Positions 1 to 13,300 of a DNA stretch of 64,000 bases are shown here, one piece after another (positions within the stretch are counted from its first letter, which is position 1; each line of letters opens with the position of its first letter). The notes beneath the pieces were generated by a model. The model ran no database searches. It was given only the letters and a program-made list of their open reading frames with translations, and was not told the origin of the DNA. A program made the position numbers and the translations under genes. Source of the DNA: Anaspis maculata (lineage: Eukaryota > Arthropoda > Insecta > Coleoptera > Scraptiidae); the NCBI GenBank assembly GCA_949128115.1, contig OX421963.1, positions 57,903,306-57,967,305 on the forward strand. Direction: 5' to 3'.

Positions 1-1420
1 CCATAGTCACCCTCGGAAGAAGTGGAACTCCTATAGGTATGAATGTGGATGGTATAAAGGTAGATCGGCCAGAGCTGAACTCTCGCCTTAACTTGATTTG
101 TATTGTCACTGCATTTCAGTTTAAATAAATATCTGTATCTATCTGTATCTTAATCAATTAGCAAACAACGTTCGAAGAGGTGTTATTCTTTTCGTACTCC
201 CGATCCGCTCCCTAACGGTTTGTAGCATCTTGTTTTTTTATCATTATTATTATTATTATGAGTCACTTAAAGGGCAAAATACTTTCGACATGATTTTTCC
301 ACGAGTAGATTTTTTTTGTTTCTTTTCTCGCTGCGCTCGGCGCCTAAACTTCCATTCTCCATCACATGAAGTCTCACTCATACCACTTATACAATAAATA
401 TCTATTTTCATCAATAATATTCTCCACAAAGTACCTATCTTCCTGCGGTGCCGATGAGCCGACGAGGTCCGTCTGTCCAAGGTACACATAATAATAATTA
501 TGCGAATGTGACACCGTGACGGATTTTCTTACTGTACGATTTTCCCCGTTATATTAAAGCACGGTGGAAACTGTGTCTGGTAGGCACAAGCATGGCAATC
601 TAATAATCTCCACAAAGTATAAGAATGTCGTTTGGAAAACTCCGGTATTAATTTTAAATGAAAAAAATATTAAATACATATGTATTTACATAGGTATGTA
701 CCTCGTGAATGTGATTTGAGGTAACTACGTGGTTCTAAAGCTCTTACGATATTATCTTCTCCAATCACAATAAGGTCGTAGGTTAAATTGAAATATTGAC
801 AGAATTGATGAGTATTCCCATTTATGTGCTCGCCACCGTTATTTAGAATGTCACATTTAATTGAGGTGAAATCACACCATTCAAAAAATTAACTAAGAGT
901 GATGTCAAAAATTAATTTCCAAACATAAAAATTTGATTATCAAACCAGTATATCATCGCTGCAATTTTCCGATCCTTGTAACCAGGTACACAGCACTTTT
1001 TTCCACGAACTACATGTGATTTCATGTTAACAATAATGTTGTAACAACGTTAGTGTTGTTATTAACAACGATAAATTATTATTTAATAACAAAAACAGAA
1101 CCACAATAATTCCTGTTTCATTCCTGTTGAGCGCCACACAATGGATACTATGATAACTTTTATACAAGTCGAGAACCATTCCTGTCGGGCCACCAGCACC
1201 ATAACACCATAACATAATAAGTCCAGTGTCGGCAATACACATCACGAAAATAAATTAATCATTTTCGGTTGCAAATGACACTACCGTGAGTTAGAATTCC
1301 TCGATCAAATCAAATTTTTGTTCATGATGGAAGCTGTTGTACTTGAAACACAATGCAAGCGGGAAAAAAATACTAACTGTAAAAATCAAGGCAGATACCT
1401 CTGTTTTCATGCGGAATCTA
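1..1420. other. AT-rich upstream flank, no gene recognised
   Basis: Short antisense ORFs here have no recognisable domain. The first 165 bases end in a short TATCTGTATC tandem that could be the 3' tail of a retroelement, but no coding part is visible. Confidence 0.4.
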
Positions 1421-1933
1421 CAGGGTGTTCATTTGAAAAGTTGTCACCCCATTTCTCGCCGCCAAAATTTTCCACAGGAAAACGTCAAAACATGTCGCTT
1501 TTTGTTTCGAGGGGGACATTCAGGACACATATTGCCAAATTTTTACCTTCAACCCCTTCCATATTTCTATTTTCTCAAACCACCCCGAACTCTTGTGAAA
1601 ATTCTCTCTTCGTTGATGAAAGAAAAATGTTTTCCCTATAAACTCCCGATTCTTGAGAAATAGACTTTCCAGCAAAAACAGGTCGATTTTTATTTCAAGA
1701 GGGGTCATCTAAGACACGTATGGCCGAATTTTCATCTTCAACCCCTTCGCCCCCACCCTCTGTACTTTAAAATTTCAAACACTATTACCTATCTTGTGAT
1801 ACATCAAATTGAAGGCAATAAAATTCTCTTTCCGTCAAAGATATGTCTAGTTCTTTTAAATCACGACCGCTCTGAAGTAAGATGGGGTGGAGGGGAAGGG
1901 GTTGAAGATGAAAATTTGGCCATAAGTGTCTTA

Positions 1934-2100
1934 AGGCCGCTCTATGAAATAACGCAACGCAGCCGCAGCCGCAACGCAGGTTTCTGATTGGCTCGCAAGC
2001 CTTTCGCGTCGTTGCGATGGCTTTGCGTATACCTTGCAAGCCAATCAGAAACGCTGCGATCTGCGTTGCGGTTGCGTTGCGAATTTTCATAGAGCGGGCA
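1934..2100. mobile_element. Harbinger-type MITE, 167 bp, TSD TTA
   Basis: Imperfect hairpin whose ends share CCGCTCTATGAAA, flanked by TTA at 1931-1933 and 2101-2103. The uninterrupted opposite arm of the host foldback element reads straight through GTGTCTTAGATG, giving the empty site. The TWA duplication is characteristic of PIF/Harbinger elements. Confidence 0.75.
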
Positions 2101-2240
2101 TTAGATAGCCCCATTGAAAAAAAATCGACGTGTTTTTGCTGGAAAGTCTATTTTTCAAAAATCAGGAGTTTGTATGGGAAAAATGTTCCTTTTATTGATA
2201 AAAAGAGAATTTTCACAAGGAGTGGGAGGTGGTTTAAGAA

Positions 2241-2345
2241 AAAAGAAATATCTGGCTTATACCGTGCCTCGGAGAGCACGTTAAGCTGTCGGTCCACAGT
2301 TAAGTAGAGTAGCCATTGGCTAGACGTCGCCGTAACAAAGACGAA

Positions 2346-2385
<40 letters not shown>

Positions 2386-2390
2386 GAAGA
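2241..2390 (+). mobile_element. 3' tail of a non-LTR retrotransposon ending in (ATT)n
   Basis: GTGCCTCGGAGAGCACG, TTAAGCTGTCGGTCC and a terminal ATT microsatellite (2346-2385) match a 3' end I recall as very common in arthropod LINE families, probably RTE-like. The tail interrupts the right arm of the surrounding foldback element. No coding sequence is attached. Confidence 0.5.
2346..2385. repeat. (ATT)n microsatellite
   Basis: About 13 perfect ATT units at the end of the LINE-like tail. Confidence 0.9.
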
Positions 2391-2567
2391 GAATTTTATT
2401 GCCTTCAATTTGATGGATCACAAGATGAAGATGTTGAAGATGAAAATTTGGCAATATGTGTCCTAGATGTCCCTCTCGAAACAAAAATCGACCTATTTTG
2501 GCGTTTTTCTGTGAACAATTTTGGCGGCGAGAGATCAGGGGCGACAACTTTTCAAATGAACACCCTG

Positions 2568-3805
2568 TATACTTAATTTGCACTTATATGCGAATGCGAT
2601 TTTTACAGTCGCGGCGCTGCGGTTGAGCAAGATGGCCCAGGCTCTGTGCTTGTGACCGATATAGGATAGGTATAATTCTTACTTATAGGAGATTTGCTAG
2701 TTCTGGTTGATGTGATGTTTTTATCTATTATTGACTGCTCGTGTTTTCATGAAGGTTGATAATTACTGGTGGTACTTTTGGGACAATCTGTTTACAGGTA
2801 ACAGTAAATAGTCTACTCATCTGCACTTCGAAAATAAGCTCATGAGACGCACCCCCGTGAGAACTTTGCTACTTGTTTGACTATTATTCATCGATTGACA
2901 AAATTTCCGCGCATCCCAGATAGGTACCCCGTACAAAAAATTGAACATTCCATAAAGGTTACGCTGTTATTGCATAGGAGCTCCGGGTTCGAGTCCCGGG
3001 AATGTTTGGCTGTTTGTGTTTTCCAATTTGCAATTTTTCTGGTTATGTAAAAGTGATAATGAAGGGCAAAAACTTCTATGGCCGGTGCAGGCCGATAAGA
3101 AGGAGAACATTAATTTATTTGATTTTTAAATTTTTTAATTTAATAGACGATTTTTTACAATGAGATTATTTGGAAAAAGTTATGAGTTTTTTTCAGAAAA
3201 ACAAACTGTTTCCGGAAAATGTTCCAATGTTTTGTTCAATTATTATGGAAGGTGCTTCAAATTTGTTCCAATCTTCCTCTCAAATTCCAACTTCCAACCC
3301 GAAGGGACATCTCGTACAAAATTTGCCATTCATTCCTTGCTACTCGTGAGGAAAGGTTGGGGTGACATGACAAACGATTTTTCATACCACTTGTGAAAAT
3401 ATATCATTTCATTTTACGACTTCCAGCAAGCTTGTTGTTTGTTAGCTCCGTCCATCAACAATAAATCTCGACAAAATCACATGGCAGTCTCAGTACCGCA
3501 ACTGCATTACTGATTCATCTGAGTCCTGAAGTTATACAAACTATAATATCTAATTAACCAAACACAATTCACCTGTGTTGTCGGAATATAATGATTGTTT
3601 ACCACCGGCTCGTAGATTTCCCACTAGATTGAACGAGCATCGTCAACGTTCGTCTGATATCGCTTGTTTTTTCGAATCAGGATTACTTTTTAAAACGTGG
3701 TCCCAACGCCTCACTCACCTGTATTACATAGTAAAACCGCGTGTATAGCCAGTCCGTAAGTGTTGTTCCGCGTGTTTGTTTATAATAATACCGCGCGTGG
3801 AAAAT
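2568..3805 (+). other. Upstream region of the Methuselah-like gene
   Basis: Apart from the tRNA-like B box there is no recognisable coding sequence. The promoter of the receptor should lie here, but I see no convincing TATA-initiator pair. Upstream noncoding exons cannot be excluded. Confidence 0.4.
2978..3002 (+). repeat. tRNA-like B box / T-arm, probably a SINE relic
   Basis: CCGGGTTCGAGTCCCGG forms a perfect 5-bp T-arm with a TTCGAGT loop and matches the Pol III B-box consensus. No cloverleaf or acceptor stem surrounds it, so it is more likely a tRNA-derived SINE fragment than a working tRNA. Confidence 0.45.
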
Positions 3806-4337
3806 ATGCGTACAATGCTATATCAAATTATCACCCTGTATACAGTTCTGTCAATAACCGAAACTGCAGCTTTCGATATTTGCGACACGCAAGGCAATTC
3901 AAATTTAACAAGCTACAGGTACAAAAATGCCACCAGCGAAAACTGCGGATGTGCGGCCAGCAATACGTCCAACTGTTTTCGCAAGTGTTGTGCCACCGGG
4001 TATTATGCCTCGAAAGGCATTTGCATCAGAGACTCGAACTTTACCCTCCGGGTGCCGGTTTTTACAAACGGCGACGAGTTTCTCAAAAATGCGGACATAC
4101 AGGGTGGCGTGATAGTGGGTGTGATGGACTGTGATTTCTTCCCTCTGAGACCTGCAGTTTCGCCTTTGAAAGACATGTTTCGCGTCCAAGAAGACGGCCG
4201 ATTGTGGACGCATACTTTTGGTTTTTTGGACAACGAAAATTACTGTGTCGATCGGCTGGACGATTTTGGACTGTCGGCATTCGTTTGTTACATGGTCAAT
4301 GCCGGTGAAGTTATATCGAAAGATGTCAACATTATAG
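3806..4337 (+). other. mthl: Methuselah-like exon 1: signal peptide and whole ectodomain
   Basis: One exon encodes residues 1-177 plus the first base of codon 178. It ends ATTATAG before GTAATTGC, and the next codon is completed by GA at 20553. The whole ligand-binding ectodomain therefore lies in one exon, 16.2 kb upstream of the membrane exons. If intron 1 is not removed, translation stops at 4384-4386, leaving a secretable ectodomain-only product; this consequence is inferred. Confidence 0.85.
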
Positions 4338-7300
4338 GTAATTGCAATACACGAAACTATAAAAAAAATACATTATGGCACCAGTAATATTATAGAAGAC
4401 AGTAAAATTTGTCTCTACATTTGCGAGAGATTTTATATCGAAAGATGTCAACACTAAACAGGTAAATGCGATACACAAAACTATAAAAAAAAAAGGGATT
4501 ATGGCACCAATAATATTATGGAAGACCGAGTAGAAGACAGAATATTATAGAAATGCCTCCACATTTCCGAGAGATTTTATATTAGGTGGCGAAACACATA
4601 TAAATTACGTGAAATATTTTAAGGATGTATACCTACGCCCGGTCGCCTGAAAACAAAATTAGAAACAAATTCAAATCTTTACTCGAAAGTTACGAGTAGC
4701 AGGCTCGTAAACAATAAAACAAAAACGTTTACGTTTTCAAAAATCTTTTTTGTTCATTATTGAAACCGACTTGCGGCTATTTCTCAGATAACCATGAATT
4801 TCAATCAAAAATTTCAATAATCAAATCTATCAGGAAGAATGGTGATAACAATTCGAAAAGCCTCCAATCAGCATTGGGATCTTTATTCTGAATCTTATCG
4901 TTATTACTTCTATGGGGTATACCTCAATCACGAAAATGATCGGAAAGATTAATTTGGTGCTTTATCTGATTTTGATCTTCTCCTTTCCAGTTATTTTCAT
5001 AAGAAAATATGCGCACTTAACAAAGTTCGGAGAAAATGGGGAAATCTAGTCGGGTAGACCTTTTGTAGAATTATTAGCATACCTACCATCAGTGTTTATT
5101 ATTTCTGATAAACGTGTGAAGTATGAACCTAAGCTATAATGAATTCAATATTTATGCGTTTCTGCATTGATTTTGCAAATCTTGTTTTGAGCGTTTTGCA
5201 CAAAACTATGAAGGATGACTTTCACTTCGTCTTACAACGCAGCTTTCAATTAGAGGCATTAGCGGTTGTTCGTTAACTGCCTTTAATGGCGATTGGGGTG
5301 AACTAATACAATTACTCTCCAAATTGATTGTTGTTTCATCAGTTCGACTGCACGCTTCTCGAATCGTAAAAAATGTCTGATAAACACTGGAATGGGGCAC
5401 TTGCCCAATTTTTTTTATTGACTTAATCGATAGGTCAAAAATAATGTACCCGTATTTTTTCTTTTTTCTAAATTCCAAAAATGGCGGCCGTAATGCCTGT
5501 TTTAAAAATATATTTGTGACGTCACAAATATACTAAAAACTAAACCAACAGCACTGTTGGATTGAAAACTCGAAAAACTGTTAGAGTGATATCACAATAT
5601 TTGAAAAATACAGACACAAAAACTCCATTAAAGTTTCCCTACTGTTACTAGCCTTTTGAAAAAATAATCTAAAAAAAAATCTTTCTCACCAATGGATATA
5701 TTTTCCGAAAATTTTCAGGAAATATCCTTTATTACTCTAGTTGATGATTGAAAGTAGTTTCAGTTAAATCTGTTCCATTGGCAAGTACCCCATTGAGTTC
5801 ACCTAAATGTTTTACTCGAAACTGAATAGTTTTCGATGCTTTGAAAGATTAATTTTCACTGTTATGTAGGATGTAGGTACATCTCCTCGATAATACTCAT
5901 AGATCACTTCCTTTTCTGGAAAAAAGTATCTACCTGTGCCAAGATATTTATTTTATATCGTATTCTGCCATAACAATGACCAAAATATTGAAACTTTCAA
6001 GGAAATCAATTCGAAACTTTCAGAAAAACAAGATACTTTTCACATGCAATCAAAATTTCCAAAACCATGTTTTTAATGTCTTTTTCAACCGAGTTTTCAA
6101 CTGAAAAGTGCTATTATTATCTTAGAACAATTATTTGAATGGTTGTCTCCTTTTTCTGTCCCTATTCTCTACGTCACTGGATATTTCTCAGAATTGAGCG
6201 AATTTTCGATGCTTGTCTTTTTGATTGAATGCTCCGTTTTAGAGATATTTTACTTCGAATGTTTAAGGAATACTTTTAAGGAAGCAACCAAATTATAGAA
6301 CGAAAAAATTTGGAATTCGGAAAAGATTCTTTTATTTTGCCCAAAATATCATGTTTAAATCTAGGTACTATACGTTTGGAAAAAGTTCTCTTGACCAACG
6401 TGTCACAGGTTTCCCCCAGAACTGAGTTTTTAGCTCTCTGATTTTGTTATTTTTGAGGTGTTTCTCGAATATTCATCATACTTGAATTACTGGAAAATGA
6501 CTTGAATAAATATTTTGCAAAAATAATTTTTGGAATAACTGTAAATGAATATTACTTCAAAAATTCAGACGTTAAAGGCTGAACAGCAGGCGAAAATGAA
6601 ACTAAGGCAAACTTTTTTTATACGTAGATATAAGCTCGGTTAAGCATTCAGTTCACATAATAGCATCAGTTCTCGTGGATGCAGTGCGTGTGTTTCCGAC
6701 GTTGTGCAAAATTTGGCAGGAGTGACTTTTTTCTCTCAAGTGAACGTAGAATCCAAAAACTGCAACTGTTCTCAAAAATAATGAAGGGAGTGAAAAATAG
6801 GGGTGAAAAAGCAGAGGCACCCCTCATTATCTACGTCCCTGAAGAATTTCGATGGAATGCGTTATTATTGTTCGATACCGACTTATTTCGGCAAGCTCTG
6901 GTTGAAATTTGAACAAAATCGGTCAGACGTTTCAAAGTTATGGCGAAAAATAGATTTTTAAGGTTCAACTTTGAACGCCTATATCTCCGTTACTATTCGT
7001 TCTAACATATATATTTTCTTCAGAAAATCTACTTCTTTTGAAGTTTCACATCATGTTCTGAAAGGCCGCGATTCTCAAATGGTTCTTGAAATATAAATTG
7101 AAAATTATGGTTACCATTTTATACACAATTTTGCTTTATCTATTACCTTGTCGTTTGTACAGTATGTTCATTAAAAAATTCAATAATGGGAGGCCGTGGA
7201 CCGATAATAACCTGGCCGTTTTCGGATCGAATGGCTTGCGTCACAGCCTCCCTTTATTGAAGTTTTTAATGAACATACGGTACTTACCTACCTTCTAGCC

Positions 7301-10300
7301 CAGGCTTTTTAGTCGAAAAAACGGCAAAACATGAAACAAATCAAAACACGGTCAGTCTCTTCAGTTTCAAGTTCACAAGACTTTGCTGCATAACATACAA
7401 AAAGTCCCCCAACTTTCCCCCGTGTGCGTCATTGTTTTTTTGACAGGCAAAGATGAAGACACCTCAAAGTGCACTTTCCGCTTAAAAATGCTCCTAGTTC
7501 TCAACCACCGAATCGATTTCTCTCATCTTGGTCTTGAATAAAAGATAATGAATCAAATAAAGTGAATGATTTGGCAATCAAACTCCTGATTTGTTCCTGG
7601 CCGACGCTGTTCCATATTTCAGTAACAATTTCTTGAACATCATTTGAAATGCAGGCGGGGGCTGTCTGTCCCGTAATTGTTGGCCCAAAATGTCCCACAG
7701 GTGCTCGATTGGGTTTAAATCGGGGCTACGAGCGGGCCAGTCCATTGTGGGGATATTGTTTACCTGCAGATATTCATTGACGATTCGTGCAGTGTGTGGT
7801 CTCGCGGTATGCATGCATGAAGGCAAAATTGTCTCCAATATGTGGGGTGCAAATGGTACCACATGTTGATCTAAGATCGTGTTGGTGATTCGTCGACCAA
7901 ATGAACGATACGCCCAATGCAATATCCGAGAAACCCACTTATTCAATGGCGGCTCTATCATGGTTTGGGGAGGAATTTCCTTAACCCACAAAACAGAACT
8001 TGTGCCGATTCGTGGAGACGCTTTGAACAGTAGGCGATACATTGATGATATCTTAAATTAACATGTGGTGCCATTTGCACCCCGCATTGGAGACAATTTT
8101 GTCTTCATGAACGATAACGCGAGACCACACACTGCACGAATCATCAGTGAATATCTGCAGGTGAACAATCACCTGTTGAAATCGTATATAAAGTTTCTCA
8201 ACATTCATCTTCACATGATAAGTTACGGAAACATTAGGCTCATTAACAAAACAAACAAAATGGAAACCATATTCGGCAATCAAGAGTTATTGGTCTCCAA
8301 AGTCGAATCATTTTTCCTATACCGACAACTCTGTCGGCAGTTGTCTCGTTGTCTGGCAGTTATCTATCTATCTACCTATCTATCACTTAAATCTTGTAAT
8401 TTCCAAAAAAGGTTAGATTTGTTACCCCGGCCAAGGTACTATCAGAGCCTGTAATAGCCGGTAATACAGTGGCGATTACCTATACCTGGAAAAGTGATCG
8501 AAAAGTGCGGTTGAATCTCATGAAATTTCATGTATGAAATATGAACATTAACGAAATATTTTCTTTGACTACTCTCGTCTATGGAATATAATCTCAACTG
8601 ATAGGCAGTTTTTAAAATACAACCATTTCCAAATGTCAAGGTCTTTTTTTTCAATAACCATTTTGTTGTATTCACAATAAGGTGATGATCAAAAATCCAG
8701 TATAATTTCATTATTTGAATTTATTTTTACGCCTCTTGTCTTGGGTCAGTTTTTGTGGTTTTTGGAACAGTGACGTGATTCAAATTGAGAAAATCCCGAC
8801 AGTAGGTCCTCTCTGCCTAACAATTTATGGTGAATTTTGCATTAACAAATGGATGAATTACAGCATAAATTTACACTCACTAGGTAAATAACATAATGTG
8901 AGTTTTTTGAACAAAAATTATCAATATGTACGTATTACGATCGAAGAGTGGTGTTTTGCAAAACCTATTACCTATATTCGTCATTTCGATGAATTGTTTT
9001 GGTTGTAATGTTATCTATCACTGTTATGCAAACAAGGGGGCGTGTTAATCGATTTGTCACCAACATTACCGGCAAAGAGTTATTCATGATAATATCGATT
9101 CAATTTGTCTTGATCACAATCCGTAAGGCTCGGCAGGATGAATTAGTGAAAATAGCCAGTTATTTAATTTTCAGATGAAATTTGTTCCTATAAACATTGA
9201 AACACCCTGTAGCTCATATACCAACATCAACTTGTTTTTGTTTTCCAATTTACCCCTTAACGTATTTGAGTATTACTTTTTTCAAATTAGTTTTTAGCTA
9301 AATGACATTTGTACCTTGATTCAAAGCATGTTCAATGAGTAAGTACGTAGGTAAACAGTTAAAAACATCAAGTGAGTATAAAAAGTTGAAGTATCATTAT
9401 AAGTAGATATCCTGCATAACGCAGATATTTAATTGTGATTGAGTTTTTTATAATTATTTTTAGCGTAAAATTTTCCAATATTAGGTAGGTAAGTATATAG
9501 GGAAATCCTACATAAATCTAAATATTACTGTGTGTAAATCAACTCCAATAAGTTATCAAAGGTTATGGAAATGTTTATCTTCACGTTGATTTTGCATTTC
9601 ATGTTGTCCTTTCCTTCCTACTCTCTTAGACCTTCGGTTACATTTTAATAGGTCTCACCTGCTATAAGGGTCTTTTTGTAGTTTGTTTTTTCATTATATG
9701 GGAGTTAGATATCTCATTCCTCTTGGCATCCTTAGTTCCAAGATCCAATCCAAATCCAAATCCAGATCCAAATCTTTGAAGCTCTGCATTGCAAAGTGAT
9801 TCATCGTCCTTGTTAACATTCTTTCAGATTCAGTTTTTTCAGCTGATCTACGGGTTCATCATTTTCATACAACCATGCATGAGTAAAATACTAAATTCAG
9901 TACCAAGGTTGGGGATTCGCTTCGGGGAATTTGTCAGTTGGATATAAATTTAGTTTTTTCTGCGTCTCATTGTCACATAAATGAGCGTGTTTTTCAAATG
10001 AGTTGATGTAATCATAATAGAGACTATACTCGTACGTACAGAATTATTATTTTATTACTATATGTATAGAAACTCACGCAAAAATGTTACAATAAAAAAT
10101 TATTAATTCAAAATTTCAATTGTTCTCCAACACTAACTCAATTCCATGAGAATCGATAATGCATATTCAAGTGATTAATGACAGAATTTACCGCACACCA
10201 AATCGGTTTTTAAATAGGAGCTAAAATAGTTTACAAACAGATTCCTTTTTTACATTTCAGTATTTATGTGAATTAACATAAGCGCATGCTACAAAAAGTG

Positions 10301-13300
10301 TTTATAAATTAATAAAGCGGGTATTGATTGGAAATCGATTTCAACAACTCTTTCAGCAATAAATTTGGCTCGTTTTTCAAATTTACTCGTCAAATACATA
10401 TAACAAAAACATTACAATTAAAAAATAAAGCTCATGATAAAAATGAATTTTGATCTTGATTTTGATGAGCTAAAATGGACGATTCCTATATTTCCGGCCA
10501 TATGAAATTTCCACAATTAGGTATCGTGAGTTTTTCCGGAACTTGAAAATATGTATAGCGATTCTACTCACAAAAGTCGTCCAAATGAAAAATATAAACA
10601 GACTCAGTGGTCCACTTTGGTTATCCCATTGGCGTAGCAATGATAAAGATGGGCCAGCTGGTGGTGTTCAATTGGCAACGATGACGCATTTTATAACGTA
10701 TAATGTCACATAAACAAGCAAAACATTTTTTACTATTTCTGCGGGAAGAACACTGACACCTAGCACCTTCATTATTTAAGAAGTTCTTATTTTAGATCGG
10801 AAATAAACGTTTAATTCAGAACAATAACGCATGGAAGAAATCCTAGCTGTTTTGGTTTGCAACAAGTTCCAAAGCCACTAAAGTGTATTTTAAGTCTTCA
10901 TGAAATAAACCAGAGCCAAGAAAATGCATCTTAGTTCAATAAACAGTGCGTTTTGTATTCTGCATGGGATCACCCATTTCCATTTCATCCAAAACGCGAA
11001 GTCAGTCAGACAATGTCACTAGTCAGTATATAGTATATCAAAAACGACAGATACCTATTTAAATAATTGAGATGAGAATGAACTAGAGATTAGTCTGTGG
11101 TGCTCGTGTTGGACTGCGATATGTTGCTGCACCGTTTTATCGCGGACGTAGATGCCTATGCACTGATGAGCCTCCAATAGCGACGAAACGCATGTCCAAA
11201 TTGTGTGATCCAATTTTCAGATTTGCATCATTTTTTCAAGGTTGAAACCTAAAATGCCTAGGCTATTAGTGGCATTTTGCATCATCAAATGCAAGATCCG
11301 TACAGTTTTCAGCAACTGACCAGACCAGGGTCAGACTACCTACTATTTTTCGAGATGGTCATTTTAGTCTTTTGACCCATGTATCTCAGGAACCATCACG
11401 AGAAAAAAGATACCCAATCCACCTTTCCCCCGAGAGTTTCACGCATACCTGTGAACCCTGAACTAGCGGTCTGCAGTGGCCGTTTGTATTAGCGGGAGTA
11501 TGCGCTCACGGGCAGGGCTGGGCAAAATACTTCGAAAAATGTATTTAAATACAAAATACAAAATACACGATCCAAAATAGTCGAAATACATAATACCAAC
11601 TACTTCTTGTAATGTCTTCAAATTACAAAATACAAAATACGTATTTTGGAAAACCCAGAAATTCCAAAATACAAAATACAACCTAGGTATTTCAAAATAC
11701 AAAATACAAAATACATACGTGTTTTAACAATTTTGTTGAAAAAACGGAAAATGCAGGTATTTCAATGATTTAGTCGCAACAATAAGTACCTATATTATTA
11801 TGAACTAAATATAAAAAGACAAATAAAACAAACTTAAAGTAAAGAAAACTTAATATCCAAACCTATTTTTAATTTCATTTATCAATTCTTCAAAATCACA
11901 AATGTTGCTTCCTTTGAGGACAACCAGCTTTCCCAAAATATTGTCCGACATTCGACATGGAACCTCTCGTGGCTGACAGAATGCACCCACCAGTAAAACG
12001 CAAAAGAAATAATCGCACTTATATGCCGATCACGTTTTAAATTCAGCAGAATTAAAAACGCGGTTGGCCATGTTGCCTAGAGTGTAACGGACGCTGCATA
12101 GACCAAGTTGCGCGAAAACGGGCTGAGCTCAAAGAGGTTAGAAAATTTTGACAAGAAATGCCAGATCTGGCGTCTCCTTGCATCATATCCGCTGCCCTGT
12201 TGCCTTGGCCGTTGTTTGTCATGATGTCAGGTGAGTGTCATAGTTGTTTACATTCCTGGGAAAATTTCATTTAAGTGTTCTGCCCCCGGTTCTGCCATTG
12301 CTATATTCATGGTTCTGCCTGTACATTTATGAGGTAAGTACGAGTAGCACTCTTGTCTCAGTACTTACAGTACGTTTTTTAATCAAAAAACCACCAACGT
12401 CGCATTCTACCCCCAAAAGAACAACGGCAACGCTGTCTAGTGTGAAAATTTAGGAATATTTTTGACACTGTTGAGAGTACAGACGGTCTGTAATTATTTA
12501 GGTTATTGTCGCACTTCACACTGACACAGGTTCATGTCAAAAAAATATGCTGTGAAGTTTGTAGATAATTTAAAGCGATATTGTGAATAAGTGAATACGA
12601 TAATTTCCTATTCATGACGAAGAGCCTGGTTGGTTACATGAGGTGGTACTCATTTATTTCAGATCATACCTCGGCCTCTACCTAGCAGTTACATCAAATT
12701 AACCATGAAAAAGAAAACTAGAACAAGGAACAAAACGGAAAGAAACTGGCTGCTGTTGTTGCAGCCCGCGCTCGCAGTTGCGGTGCCCGTGAATACTGCG
12801 ATCGCGCTAATATCTTCGTCGTCATTATCAGAAGTTCCAGTGGCAAACTCATGTGCCCCACCAGCTTCATCGTCTAAGTCTGAAGCAGAAGAATCAGCCA
12901 ATTCTGCATCCGATGAGTCGGATTCTGCCAAACTTATTATAATTGGTGGAATGCCCTTGATGCTTGAATTCCCCATGTCTCTGTCCCAGTCTCTATGGAT
13001 CAATTTCCTGCAGTGAGGGATATTTTTTTGCCACTGTTCTGCTGAAAAACTTGACGAGTGCCACTTCCCAAAGGTTTGCGACACGATTTTTATCTTCTGT
13101 TTCGACCGTAATAGATTTAACCAACGATATTTTCAACTCGCGTTTCAACAAATTCCGCGTTTTCTCGGCGTAGGTACTTGTCAAAGCGGCTTTTTGAGTT
13201 TTGAATTTGAATAACCTGACGGGCCTGACATCCCTGACATTTTTTCTTTTTTGACCTAACGTCAACATAACAACATTAATCGTGCAACAGGAATTTTTTT

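Larger units (their letters stand above)
1421..2567. mobile_element. Foldback TIR element with CAGGGTGTTCATTTG ends, TA-flanked
   Basis: Both ends read CAGGGTGTTCATTTGAAAAG inward and are flanked by TA (1419-1420, 2568-2569). The arms pair over several hundred bases: 'ggtcgatttttatttcaag' at 1681 matches the complement near 2125. The right arm carries two insertions, a MITE (1934-2100) and a LINE tail (about 2241-2390). No transposase is present, so this is nonautonomous. Confidence 0.75.

Noticed and set aside
2960..3010. Complete tRNA gene
   Set aside because: Only the T-arm/B box is present; no D-arm, anticodon arm or acceptor stem can be folded around it.
3760..4134. 124-codon ORF overlapping receptor exon 1
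   Set aside because: Out of frame with the Cys-patterned ectodomain and without an ATG start.
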